Below are positions 42,336-50,715 of a DNA stretch of 64,000 bases, one piece after another. The translations under genes were made by a program, and so were the position numbers. Each line of letters opens with the position of its first letter. Position 1 is the first letter of the stretch. The DNA is from GCA-016699445 sp964555055 (lineage in GTDB: Bacteria > UBA10199 > JACPAL01 > GCA-016699445), in the NCBI GenBank assembly GCA_964555055.1, contig CAZKQW010000007.1:62001-126000 (forward strand). The letters are read 5' to 3'. The notes beneath the pieces are model-generated. The model was not told where the DNA came from. It made no database searches and was given only the letters and a program-made list of their open reading frames with translations.

Positions 42336-43025
42336 ATGACGAGCCATACGGACAAATTTTTCGAAGAAGACCTGCAGGAACTCAAGGAAGACATCTTGAA
42401 GATGGGGAGCGTCGCGGAGGACATGCTCGCGATGGCAATGAAATCGTTGGTCGAGCGCGACAATCATGTCGCGAAGCAAGTCATGAAGAAGGATCATGAA
42501 GCTAACGAACTCGAGATGTCCATCGACGACCAATGCTTGAAGCTTTTGGCGCTGCGCCAACCGGCTGCCTCCGATCTTCGCTTCATCATCATCGGCCTGA
42601 AGATCTCGAAGGATCTGGAACGCATCGGTGATTTGGCCGTCGACATCGCCCAACAAGCGGAACATTTGAATAAAGAACCCCAGTTGAAGCCTTACGTGAC
42701 CCTGCCTCAAATGGCAGAGAAGACCCAAGTCATGGTGAAGAAGGCCTTGGATTCTTTCGTGAATCGGGATGCCGAAAAGGCGAACTTGGTCTGCGAGTTG
42801 GACGACGAAGTCGATGATTTGAAGGATTTCATCTTTAAGGAATTGACCCAAGTCATGCAGAAGGATTCGGAAACGGTCATGCGTTCGATCCGATTGATCT
42901 TGATCGCCCGCCATTTGGAACGCATCGCCGATCACGCCACCAACATCGCCGAAGAAGTCATCTTTATGGTCGAAGGCCGGGACATCCGGCACGGCCGAGG
43001 TCGCGTCACTGCGGCAGGATCGTAA
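42336..43025 (+). CDS. phoU: Phosphate signalling protein PhoU
   Basis: 229-residue cytosolic regulator that represses the Pho response when phosphate is plentiful by acting between PstB and PhoR. Two repeated three-helix units carry the metal-binding E/DxxxD patterns: LERIGDLAVDIA in the first and LERIADHATNIAEE in the second. A strong GAGGAGG stands before the ATG. Its last 20 bases overlap the convergent small secreted protein gene. Confidence 0.97.
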   Translation: MTSHTDKFFEEDLQELKEDILKMGSVAEDMLAMAMKSLVERDNHVAKQVMKKDHEANELEMSIDDQCLKLLALRQPAASDLRFIIIGLKISKDLERIGDLAVDIAQQAEHLNKEPQLKPYVTLPQMAEKTQVMVKKALDSFVNRDAEKANLVCELDDEVDDLKDFIFKELTQVMQKDSETVMRSIRLILIARHLERIADHATNIAEEVIFMVEGRDIRHGRGRVTAAGS

Positions 43026-43347
43026 TCTCGGTCGCTTGGGAGGGCAGCGTCTTTTGCCGCGTCGTGAACCGGGGCGGCAGGTCCGTGCCTAGATTGCTTA
43101 AGAGCGTAGGGATCTCCCCCACGTACGTTCCCTTGAAAACCTGCAGCTTCTGGGTCGACGTCTCATAGGCCAGGTCCAAACCTTCCATTTTAAAGAGGGC
43201 CTTTTTAATGTCGGCGTAGTCCTTGTACTGGACGACTCCGGCCAGGACGAATTTCACCGATTTTCTCGCCTCTTGAGCCCGAGCACTCCCGAAAAAAGAA
43301 AAAATCCAGAGACAAAAAATCGGAAAAACGAAAAATTTTTTCCTCAT
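43006..43347 (-). CDS. Small secreted protein, HMA-like fold possible
   Basis: 113-residue protein with a clear signal peptide (hydrophobic core FFVFPIFCLWIFSFF, cleavage near SARA). The mature part has the length and strand/helix pattern of a heavy-metal-associated-like ferredoxin fold (VKFVLAGVVQYKDYADIKKALFK), but lacks the CxxC metal site. Function unknown. Convergent with phoU and divergent from nuoA. Confidence 0.6.
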   Translation of the reverse strand: MRKKFFVFPIFCLWIFSFFGSARAQEARKSVKFVLAGVVQYKDYADIKKALFKMEGLDLAYETSTQKLQVFKGTYVGEIPTLLSNLGTDLPPRFTTRQKTLPSQATEITILPQ

Positions 43348-43371
43348 CGCGATTTTATCAAGCGTGTCGAT

Positions 43372-43419
43372 GACTTAAGTCAAGAAACTCTTGACACCTG
43401 AAACATCCTCGCTCATAGA
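43372..43419 (+). promoter_or_regulatory. Promoter and palindromic operator candidate of the first nuo operon
   Basis: TTGACA at 43391-43396 is a perfect -35 hexamer, followed after 17 bases by CATAGA (43414-43419), a weak -10. GTCAAG (43379-43384) and CTTGAC (43390-43395) form a perfect 6-bp inverted repeat over the -35, and TGACTTAAGTCA (43371-43382 region) is a second palindrome just upstream. A repressor or activator site is plausible. Confidence 0.5.
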
Positions 43420-43463
43420 AGCCGAAATTTTTCCGGTAATTTTTCAATTTTTTGGAGTCTTGA

Positions 43464-43901
43464 ATGCTCTTCCAGTTCGGAAATGTTCTGGTGTTCTTCT
43501 TAGTCGGCGGGGGCTTCGTTTTCATTTCCCTTCTGATGAGTTCGTTGTTGCGTCCCAAAGTTCCCACCGCTGAAAAGTTGGCTCCTTATGAATGCGGTGA
43601 GATCCCCACGGAAGGAGCGTGGACGAACTTCAATATCCGTTTTTACATCGTGGCTCTCCTTTTCATCATTTTCGACGTGGAGATCGCGTTCATGTTCCCC
43701 ATCGGCGTCGTATTTAAGGAGTGGGTGGCTTCCGGTTCGGGAATGCTGATTTTAGCTGAAATTGCGGTCTTCGTATTGATTCTGCTCTTAGGTTTGGCGT
43801 ACGCATGGGTAAAGGGCGACCTGGAATGGGTGATGAAGATGGAGTTCAAAGATAAGATCAGCGGTAAAGATATCGTTCCCGGAGCCAGTAAGGTCGGGTA
43901 A
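43464..43901 (+). CDS. nuoA: NADH-quinone oxidoreductase subunit A (first cluster)
   Basis: Small membrane subunit of complex I, 145 residues, three hydrophobic helices. Family signatures APYECGEIP and FNIRFYIVALLFIIFDVEIAFMFP in parts. GGAG lies before the ATG. First gene of nuoABCDHIJKLMN; the second cluster holds another copy at 53703. Confidence 0.96.
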   Translation: MLFQFGNVLVFFLVGGGFVFISLLMSSLLRPKVPTAEKLAPYECGEIPTEGAWTNFNIRFYIVALLFIIFDVEIAFMFPIGVVFKEWVASGSGMLILAEIAVFVLILLLGLAYAWVKGDLEWVMKMEFKDKISGKDIVPGASKVG

Positions 43902-43906
43902 TTTAT

Positions 43907-44404
43907 ATGATTACGCTTAAAAACCAACTGCCTGAAAACGTCGTGACTTCGAAGGTCGATCAATTCTTGAATTGGGGTCGCGCCTCTTCCCTTTGGTATA
44001 TGCTCTTCGGTTTGGCTTGCTGTGGAATCGAGCTCATGCAGACGGGTGGCCCTCGTGCAGATCTGGACCGTTTCGGGAGCGTGCCGCGCGCCTCGCCGCG
44101 GCAGTCGGATCTGATGATCGTCGCCGGCACGTTGACCTACAAGATGGCTCTTCGCACGAAGGTGCTCTACGATCAAATGCCAGAGCCCAAGTATGTGATC
44201 TCGATGGGGAGTTGTGCCACCTGTGGAGGCTTATTCCAACCGGCCTATTCCGTCGTTAAGGGTGTCGATAAGATTATCCCGGTGGATATCTATGTGCCAG
44301 GGTGTCCGCCACGTCCCGAAGCTTTGACCGAAGGGTTGTTGAAGATTCAAGAGAAGATGCGGAAGGAGAAGTTCCTCCGTCGTTCACAATCGTTAGTTGC
44401 TTAA
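43907..44404 (+). CDS. nuoB: NADH-quinone oxidoreductase subunit B (first cluster)
   Basis: Peripheral-arm subunit carrying cluster N2, the electron donor to quinone; 165 residues. The four N2 Cys appear in LACCGIE (two), GSCATCGG and VPGCPPRPEA. Six bases after nuoA. Confidence 0.97.
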   Translation: MITLKNQLPENVVTSKVDQFLNWGRASSLWYMLFGLACCGIELMQTGGPRADLDRFGSVPRASPRQSDLMIVAGTLTYKMALRTKVLYDQMPEPKYVISMGSCATCGGLFQPAYSVVKGVDKIIPVDIYVPGCPPRPEALTEGLLKIQEKMRKEKFLRRSQSLVA

Positions 44405-44420
44405 AGGGGTGTGTGAAGGC

Positions 44421-44948
44421 ATGAATTTGCAGGATATCCAGAAAAAACTTTCCGAATTCTTTCAGGGATCCACCATCGAGTTGATGGAAGGTGCGAAAAA
44501 TGCCCAAGGAAATCAGGTGGGGGATGCGGGTCTATCCATCCCCGCAGAAAAGATTAAAGATGTGTGTGAGAAGTTGAAGCAGATCGAACAGTTCTCCTTT
44601 GATTGTCTATCGAATTTGACGGCCGTGGATTGGAAAGATCGTTTCGAAGTCGTTTATCATTTGTTTTCCTACAAGCATCGTCATTCTCTGATTTTGAGGG
44701 TGCGTTTAGCGCGTCCTGCTACCGCGGACGAGGGGGTATCTCTTCCGTCGGTGGAGTCGGTATGGGGATGTGCGAATTGGTTGGAGAGGGAAGTGTTCGA
44801 TCTCTTCGGGATCCGCTTCGAAGGGCACAGTGATTTAAGACGCATTATGCTACCGGACGATTGGATTGGGCATCCGCTCCTCAAGGACTATAAGGAGCAG
44901 GGTGATTACCATGGGATCTCCACGACGAGACCCTCCCTTTTGAACTAG
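44421..44948 (+). CDS. nuoC: NADH-quinone oxidoreductase subunit C (first cluster)
   Basis: Connecting subunit of about 175 residues (NDUFS3 family), with FEVVYHLFSY, WLEREVFDLFGI and HPLLKDY. Start set at the ATG 17 bases after nuoB rather than at an upstream TTG that would overlap nuoB. Separate from NuoD, unlike the fused NuoCD of E. coli. Confidence 0.95.
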   Translation: MNLQDIQKKLSEFFQGSTIELMEGAKNAQGNQVGDAGLSIPAEKIKDVCEKLKQIEQFSFDCLSNLTAVDWKDRFEVVYHLFSYKHRHSLILRVRLARPATADEGVSLPSVESVWGCANWLEREVFDLFGIRFEGHSDLRRIMLPDDWIGHPLLKDYKEQGDYHGISTTRPSLLN

Positions 44949-44967
44949 GGAATTAAAAAGCGAGATT

Positions 44968-46089
44968 ATGGGCGAGTTGAGAACAGAAGAGATGTTGTTG
45001 AATATGGGTCCTCAGCATCCGAGTACTCATGGGGTCATCCGTTTCGTGGTGAAGACGGACGGCGAAGTGATGAATGTCGCCATTCCGGACGTCGGTTACC
45101 TCCATCGTTCTATTGAGAAGATCGCGGAAAAGGCGACCTACAATGGTTTCATGCCGTGGACCGACCGCGTGGATTATTTGGCGGCGATGAATTGCAACGT
45201 TGCCTACGCGATGGCGGTCGAGAAGTTGGCGGGAATCCAGCCGACGCGCCGCGGGGAGTATCTCCGCGTCATCGCGATGGAGTTGAATCGCATCGTGTCC
45301 CATCTTTTGTCCGTGGGTTCGTTGGGGATGGACGTCGGAGCGTATACGCCGTTCATCCATTGTTTGCGCGAGCGCGAAAAGGCCAACGACCTCATCGAAG
45401 AGTTGTGCGGACAAAGGCTCACTTATAATTACGCCCGCATTGGCGGCGTCATTTACGATATGACGCCTAACTGGGACAAAAAGGTTTTGGATTTTCTGGA
45501 GAATTTAGAACCTCAGTTGGTCGAGTTTGATCGTCTCTTGACGAGTAATAAGATTTTGAGGGCTCGCCTCGCGGGCGTTGCTGTGATTTCGTTGGAAGAC
45601 GCCATCGATTACAATTTGGTGGGTCCCAATCTCCGGGCCTCGGGTATTAAATACGATTTGCGTAAGGATGCGCCCTATTCCGTCTATCCGGAATTGGATT
45701 TCGAGGTTCCGGTAGGTAGTGGAGAGGGTGGGGTTGTCGGCGATTGTTTCGACCGCTTCGTCGTGCGCATCGCCGAGATGCGGGAGTCGTGTAAGATCCT
45801 CCGGCAATGCTTCCAGCAAATCCCCAAAGGTGAGGAGTATCAGGTGAAGGTGCCTAAGAAGATACGTCCTCCCGTCGGGGATGTTTATGTGCGTACGGAA
45901 AGCACCCGCGGCGATTTAGGGGTTTATTTAGCCAGCGACGGTTCCGATAAGCCGTACCGCGTGAAGTTTCGGACGGGTTCTTTTACGGCGATGAGTATCA
46001 TCGAGAAGATCAGTCGGGGCATGATGGTGGCGGATTTGATCGCCTTCATCGCGAGTTTGGATGTGGTGGCGCCGGAAATCGACCGGTAG
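44968..46089 (+). CDS. nuoD: NADH-quinone oxidoreductase subunit D (first cluster)
   Basis: 49-kDa-type subunit forming the quinone site with NuoB; 373 residues. GPQHPSTHGV holds the quinone-ligand His, and GYLHRSIEKIAE follows. Contains an insertion-like GSGEGG near residue 250 (VPVGSGEGGVVGD) compared with the shorter VPVGTVGD in the second copy. The C-terminus DVVAPEIDR is standard. Confidence 0.97.
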   Translation: MGELRTEEMLLNMGPQHPSTHGVIRFVVKTDGEVMNVAIPDVGYLHRSIEKIAEKATYNGFMPWTDRVDYLAAMNCNVAYAMAVEKLAGIQPTRRGEYLRVIAMELNRIVSHLLSVGSLGMDVGAYTPFIHCLREREKANDLIEELCGQRLTYNYARIGGVIYDMTPNWDKKVLDFLENLEPQLVEFDRLLTSNKILRARLAGVAVISLEDAIDYNLVGPNLRASGIKYDLRKDAPYSVYPELDFEVPVGSGEGGVVGDCFDRFVVRIAEMRESCKILRQCFQQIPKGEEYQVKVPKKIRPPVGDVYVRTESTRGDLGVYLASDGSDKPYRVKFRTGSFTAMSIIEKISRGMMVADLIAFIASLDVVAPEIDR

Positions 46090-46097
46090 TTAAATTT

Positions 46098-47306
46098 ATG
46101 GAAAAAATCGTCTCTTATCTCGTGGCTCACTGCGAAAAGCTTCAGCACCTTCCTGAAGATTTTATTTATTTGGCCCTTCAGGTCGTTGTCGGGTTGTTGG
46201 TATTGATGCTGTTCGTGGCTCCGTTCGCCGGCATCATTTCCTTCGTCGAACGCCGCATCGCCGCGCGCATCATGGACCGCATCGGTCCCAACCGCGTCGG
46301 TCCCCAGGGGATCCTCCAGTGGTTGGCCGACGGCGTGAAGTCGTTGTTGAAGGAGGATATCGTCCCGGCCCAGGCGGATTCGGTTTTGTTTCGGTTGGCC
46401 CCTTATTTGGTCTTCGTCGGCATGTTCGCGGCTTTCGTGGTGGTTCCTTTTTCGAGCGGTTTGATCGCCGCGGATCTGAATATCGGTATTTTCTACCTGA
46501 TTGCCGTCACTTCCATCGTCGTGGTCGGCATTATGATGAGTGGTTGGGCTTCCAACAACAAGTATTCCCTCTTAGGGGGGATGAGATCGGCCGCTCAGAT
46601 CGTTTCATACGAAATTCCTGCCGGCCTTTCCATCTTGGCTGTCGTCATCCTGTCGGGTTCTCTTTCCATTCAGGGGATTATTAAGGCTCAGGGCGCTTAT
46701 CCGTGGCAGTGGTTCCTGTTTCAGAACCCGTTGATGCCCGTCGCCTTCGTTTCGTTGTTTATCGCATCGCTTGCGGAAGGAAACCGGACTCCCTTTGATA
46801 TTCCCGAGGCCGAAAGCGAATTGGTCTCCGGTTATTCGACTGAATACAGCGGTATGCGCTTTGTGTTCTTCTATTTCGAGGAATGGGCAAACCTCTATTT
46901 GATCGCCGCCGTGAGTACATCGTTATTCTTGGGCGGATGGAACTTGCCTCCGGCTGTGGACGCATGGGCCGCCACTAAGGGTGTCATTTTATTGCACTTG
47001 CTCCAATTCTTGATCTTTTTTGTGAAGGCGATGGTGATCGTCTTCATCATCATTCAATTGCGCTGGACGTTGCCTCGCGTGCGTGTCGATCAACTCATGG
47101 CCCTTTGCTGGAAATACCTCACACCCATTGGGTTCGTTGTGGCGTTGGGCGTGGCGACCTGGAGTGTCTTTTTTCCACAGGGGTTGGCCTTGGTGAGCTA
47201 CGTGATGGTCGGGGCGGCCGCGTTAGTATTGGTCTATTTCTTCTACCGTGTGTACTACCATTTGTCTTATAGCCGCGCTCCGATCGAGTTGAGTCCGTTC
47301 GTATAG
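46098..47306 (+). CDS. nuoH: NADH-quinone oxidoreductase subunit H (first cluster)
   Basis: Membrane subunit at the arm interface, 402 residues with eight or more helices. FVERRIAARIMDRIGPNRVGP and NRTPFDIPEAESELVSGYS in parts are diagnostic and line the quinone channel. It directly follows nuoD because no nuoE, nuoF or nuoG is present between them. Confidence 0.97.
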   Translation: MEKIVSYLVAHCEKLQHLPEDFIYLALQVVVGLLVLMLFVAPFAGIISFVERRIAARIMDRIGPNRVGPQGILQWLADGVKSLLKEDIVPAQADSVLFRLAPYLVFVGMFAAFVVVPFSSGLIAADLNIGIFYLIAVTSIVVVGIMMSGWASNNKYSLLGGMRSAAQIVSYEIPAGLSILAVVILSGSLSIQGIIKAQGAYPWQWFLFQNPLMPVAFVSLFIASLAEGNRTPFDIPEAESELVSGYSTEYSGMRFVFFYFEEWANLYLIAAVSTSLFLGGWNLPPAVDAWAATKGVILLHLLQFLIFFVKAMVIVFIIIQLRWTLPRVRVDQLMALCWKYLTPIGFVVALGVATWSVFFPQGLALVSYVMVGAAALVLVYFFYRVYYHLSYSRAPIELSPFV

Positions 47307-47313
47307 GTGAATT

Positions 47314-47820
47314 ATGGGTTATTTTTCGAACATCATGGATACGGCGAATACGGTTTTCGAGGGGATGACGATCACGTTTTCCCATCTCTTTAGGAAGCCG
47401 GTAACGATTCAGTATCCCGACCGTATTCCGCGTCCCCTGAAGGAGACGTTGCCGGATCGTTTCCGTGGATTTTTGAAGGTCGATATGGATATTTGCACGG
47501 CATGTCTGGCGTGCATGAACGATTGCCCTATCGATTGTATCAAAATTGAGACGAAGAAGGACGAGAATTCGGCGGCGAAAGAGAGGGTTCTGACCCGATT
47601 CGACATCGATGAAGCGAAATGCATGTACTGCGGTTTGTGCACGGAGCCGTGTCCAACCGGAGCCATTCATTTTACGCGCGAATTCGAGAGGGCCACGGAT
47701 AGTATCCATAATTTGGTTTATAAGTTCGTGCCCGAGGGGACGACGATTGTCCCTTTTAAGCAGCCAAAGAAAGAAACCTCGGGCGCCGCGGCGGAAACCG
47801 AAGGGTCGGCCGAGAGCTGA
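47314..47820 (+). CDS. nuoI: NADH-quinone oxidoreductase subunit I (first cluster)
   Basis: Ferredoxin-like subunit with clusters N6a and N6b, 168 residues: CTACLACMNDCPIDC and CMYCGLCTEPCP. Seven bases after nuoH. The C-terminal tail after residue 145 is Lys/Ala/Glu-rich and non-conserved. Confidence 0.96.
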   Translation: MGYFSNIMDTANTVFEGMTITFSHLFRKPVTIQYPDRIPRPLKETLPDRFRGFLKVDMDICTACLACMNDCPIDCIKIETKKDENSAAKERVLTRFDIDEAKCMYCGLCTEPCPTGAIHFTREFERATDSIHNLVYKFVPEGTTIVPFKQPKKETSGAAAETEGSAES

Positions 47821-47842
47821 GAAGGCTAAAAGGAATCTCCGT

Positions 47843-48349
47843 ATGCCCATGATCGATTTAAAAGACGTCGCTTTTCTCGTGTTGGCCTTCTTTACGTTGG
47901 TTTCGGCCGCAGGAGTGGCGTTCTCCAAGAAAATTATTTATTCCGGGTTTTTCCTCCTGGGAGCTTTGTTCGGCGTCGCGGGTTTGTACGTGTTGTTGTC
48001 CAACGACTTCATCGCGGCCACCCAATTGCTCATTTATGTTGGGGGCGTTTTGATTCTCATTCTTTTCGCCATCATGCTCACGAGCAAGATCGGCGACGTG
48101 GCCGTCACCAATCGGTCCGTGAATTGGAAGGTGGCTGTTCCGATTATAGTGGGTCTCGCTTGTTTTCTCGTCGGATCCTTGGATGAAGGGATTTGGAAGG
48201 TGGTGGATAAAGCGGCCTATCAGTCTTCCGTCACCTTCATTGGGAACGCGCTCTTGAAGGAGTTTTTATTGCCGTTCGAAGTGGTCTCCATCGTACTTTT
48301 ATGCGCTTTGATCGGTTCCATCGTCATTTTGAAGAGGGAAGTGAAATGA
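47843..48349 (+). CDS. nuoJ: NADH-quinone oxidoreductase subunit J (first cluster)
   Basis: Membrane subunit, 168 residues, five helices, with the family stretch IYVGGVLILILFAIM. Start set at the ATG preceded by AAAGGA, 22 bases after nuoI; an in-frame upstream start inside nuoI was rejected. Overlaps nuoK by ATGA. Confidence 0.94.
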   Translation: MPMIDLKDVAFLVLAFFTLVSAAGVAFSKKIIYSGFFLLGALFGVAGLYVLLSNDFIAATQLLIYVGGVLILILFAIMLTSKIGDVAVTNRSVNWKVAVPIIVGLACFLVGSLDEGIWKVVDKAAYQSSVTFIGNALLKEFLLPFEVVSIVLLCALIGSIVILKREVK

Positions 48350-48651
48350 TCTCTTTGAACTCCTACGTATTCGTCACGATCCTGCTGTTTTGTTTAGGGC
48401 TTTACAATGTAATCACCCGCAGCAATGCCGTGGGCATTTTGATGGGTGTGGAGTTGATCCTCAACGCGGCCTCCTTGAATATGGTCGCCTTCGCCCACTT
48501 CAACGGCAACCAAGTCGGAGGCGGGATCTTCGCGCTTTTTCTCATCGTTTTGGCGGCCGCCGAGGCGGCCGTGGCGCTGGCGATCGTCGTCTCCATCTAC
48601 CGTCAGTTCGGATCGATCGACGTCGAAGAGGCAACGCACTTAAAGGGATAG
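48346..48651 (+). CDS. nuoK: NADH-quinone oxidoreductase subunit K (first cluster)
   Basis: Small antiporter-like subunit, 101 residues, three helices. Both functionally important Glu are present, in MGVELILNAASLN and AAEAAVALAI. Start ATG overlaps the nuoJ stop codon. Confidence 0.96.
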   Translation: MISLNSYVFVTILLFCLGLYNVITRSNAVGILMGVELILNAASLNMVAFAHFNGNQVGGGIFALFLIVLAAAEAAVALAIVVSIYRQFGSIDVEEATHLKG

Positions 48652-48654
48652 CCC

Positions 48655-50697
48655 ATGGCTGAAAAACTTTTCTCACTAGTATATCTTGTTCCTCTTCTGC
48701 CTTTACTGGGGGCGGCCATTAACGGAGCTTATGCCTTTAGCGGTGTCCGCTTGGTGCGCCCTTTCGTCCATACAGTAGCGTTGACCGCCATCTTCATTCC
48801 TTTTTTGATCACTTTAGGCGCTTTCTTCCACGTGACGAGTTTACCGCACGAAAGCCGTCAAATCATCGTGACGCTTTTTCCCTGGATCGATGTCGGTTCC
48901 TTTAAGGCCAACGTCGAATTCTTGATCGATCCCCTTTCTTTGACTTTGATGCTGGTGATCACGGGGATCGGCTCGCTGATCCACCTTTATTCCGTGGGTT
49001 ACATGTCCCACGAACCCAGCTACGCGCGCTTCTTCACATACTTGAACCTCTTCTGCTTCGCGATGTTGATCCTCGTCATGGGCTCGAACGCCCCCATGAT
49101 GTTCATCGGGTGGGAAGGGGTCGGCTTGTGCTCGTATCTCTTGATCGGCTTTTGGTTCACGGATCCCGCGAAGGCGGCGGCCGGCATGAAGGCTTTCGTG
49201 GTGAACCGCGTCGGCGACTTCGCCTTCATCGTCGGCTTCCTGATCCTATATTGGACGTTGCAGTCGAAAGGCCATGCGACCGTCCAATTCGTGGAGCTTA
49301 GGAGCGCCGTGGATCACCTTAACGGTGTCATGATCGGTGGTATCTCCGCCGTGACCTTGATCTGTGTACTGATGTTTATCGGAGCAACGGGTAAATCAGC
49401 CCAAATCCCCTTGTACGTCTGGCTGCCGGACGCCATGGCGGGTCCGACGCCTGTCTCGGCCTTGATCCACGCCGCGACTATGGTGACCGCTGGTGTCTAC
49501 ATGATCGGGCGCATGAGCTATCTGTTTTCGATGTCGCCGGTCGCTTTAAACATCATCGCGACGGTGGGTTTCGTGACGGCCTTATTCGCCGCCATCATCG
49601 GCTTCACCCAAAACGACATCAAAAAAGTCCTGGCTTATTCCACCGTTTCCCAATTGGGTTACATGTTTGGAGCGATGGGTGTGGCCGCTTACACAGCGGG
49701 TGTGTTCCACCTTCTGACTCATGCTTTCTTCAAGGCCTGCCTCTTCTTGGGCTCTGGATCCGTGATCCACGCGATGAGTGGGGAGCAGGACATCCAAAAA
49801 ATGGGGGCGTTGCGGAAGCATCTCCCCGTCACCCACGCGACCTTCTTTTTGTCGACTTTGGCGATCGCCGGTATTTTCCCCTTTTCGGGTTTCTTTTCGA
49901 AGGACGAAATCCTCTGGCACGCCTTCAACCAGTCCAAGCTTTTGTGGCTGATCGGCGTCTGCGCCGCGGCGGGAACGGCCGTTTACATGCTGCGCATGGT
50001 GACCCTGACCTTTTACGGGGAATCCCGTGTCTCCGAGGAAGCCATGCATCATTTGCACGAGTCGCCCTTGAGCATGACGCTTCCCTTGATGGTGTTAGCT
50101 TTTTTGGCGGTCACCGGAGGCTTCTTGGGCATTCCCGAGTCGATCGGACATCTCTTCGGATGGCACGAGAGCAATCTTCTCGAGCATTGGTTGGAGCCTG
50201 CCCTCGTTTTCCCCAAAGAAGAGACGCATATGGCGTCCCATCTCGTGGAGTACCTCCTCATGTTCTTCTCTTTGGGCATCGCCGTCTTCGGGTGCGTCGT
50301 GGGTTACCTCCTTTATACGAAACGCCGCGACATTCCGGAGCGTCTCGCGAGCGAGCACCCTAAGATCTACCGATTCGTTTACAATAAGTATTTTGTCGAC
50401 GAGTTTTACAAGGCGGTGTTCGTCGATAATCTCCTGCGCCTCAACAACTTCCTGGCCCTCTTCGACCAGAAGGTGATCGATGGCGTGGTGAACGGGGCCG
50501 CCTATGTGACGAAGATCGGGGCGTACGTCTCGGGTTGGTTCGACCGCACGTTCGTGGACGGCTTGGTCAATTTGACCGCGAGCGTCACTTCGTTCGGGGG
50601 CATCATCGCGAAAAGATTCCAGACGGGCCGTATCCAGACGTACCTCTATCTGGCTTTGGGCGCCGTTTTAATCATCATTTTTTACCGGTTTGGCTAA
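48655..50697 (+). CDS. nuoL: NADH-quinone oxidoreductase subunit L (first cluster)
   Basis: Distal proton-pumping, Mrp-antiporter-like subunit, 680 residues. Signatures MFIGWEGVGLCSYLLIGFW (pump Glu), IPLYVWLPDAMAGPTPVSAL and VLAYSTVSQLGYM. The long C-terminal part contains the expected lateral helix region and a terminal transmembrane helix. Confidence 0.97.
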   Translation: MAEKLFSLVYLVPLLPLLGAAINGAYAFSGVRLVRPFVHTVALTAIFIPFLITLGAFFHVTSLPHESRQIIVTLFPWIDVGSFKANVEFLIDPLSLTLMLVITGIGSLIHLYSVGYMSHEPSYARFFTYLNLFCFAMLILVMGSNAPMMFIGWEGVGLCSYLLIGFWFTDPAKAAAGMKAFVVNRVGDFAFIVGFLILYWTLQSKGHATVQFVELRSAVDHLNGVMIGGISAVTLICVLMFIGATGKSAQIPLYVWLPDAMAGPTPVSALIHAATMVTAGVYMIGRMSYLFSMSPVALNIIATVGFVTALFAAIIGFTQNDIKKVLAYSTVSQLGYMFGAMGVAAYTAGVFHLLTHAFFKACLFLGSGSVIHAMSGEQDIQKMGALRKHLPVTHATFFLSTLAIAGIFPFSGFFSKDEILWHAFNQSKLLWLIGVCAAAGTAVYMLRMVTLTFYGESRVSEEAMHHLHESPLSMTLPLMVLAFLAVTGGFLGIPESIGHLFGWHESNLLEHWLEPALVFPKEETHMASHLVEYLLMFFSLGIAVFGCVVGYLLYTKRRDIPERLASEHPKIYRFVYNKYFVDEFYKAVFVDNLLRLNNFLALFDQKVIDGVVNGAAYVTKIGAYVSGWFDRTFVDGLVNLTASVTSFGGIIAKRFQTGRIQTYLYLALGAVLIIIFYRFG

Positions 50698-50715
50698 GCA
50701 ACGAAGGGATTAACT

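Noticed and set aside
47609..47842. Upstream in-frame extension of nuoJ inside nuoI
   Set aside because: The extension is basic and unlike NuoJ, and the ATG at 47843 has a proper ribosome-binding site.
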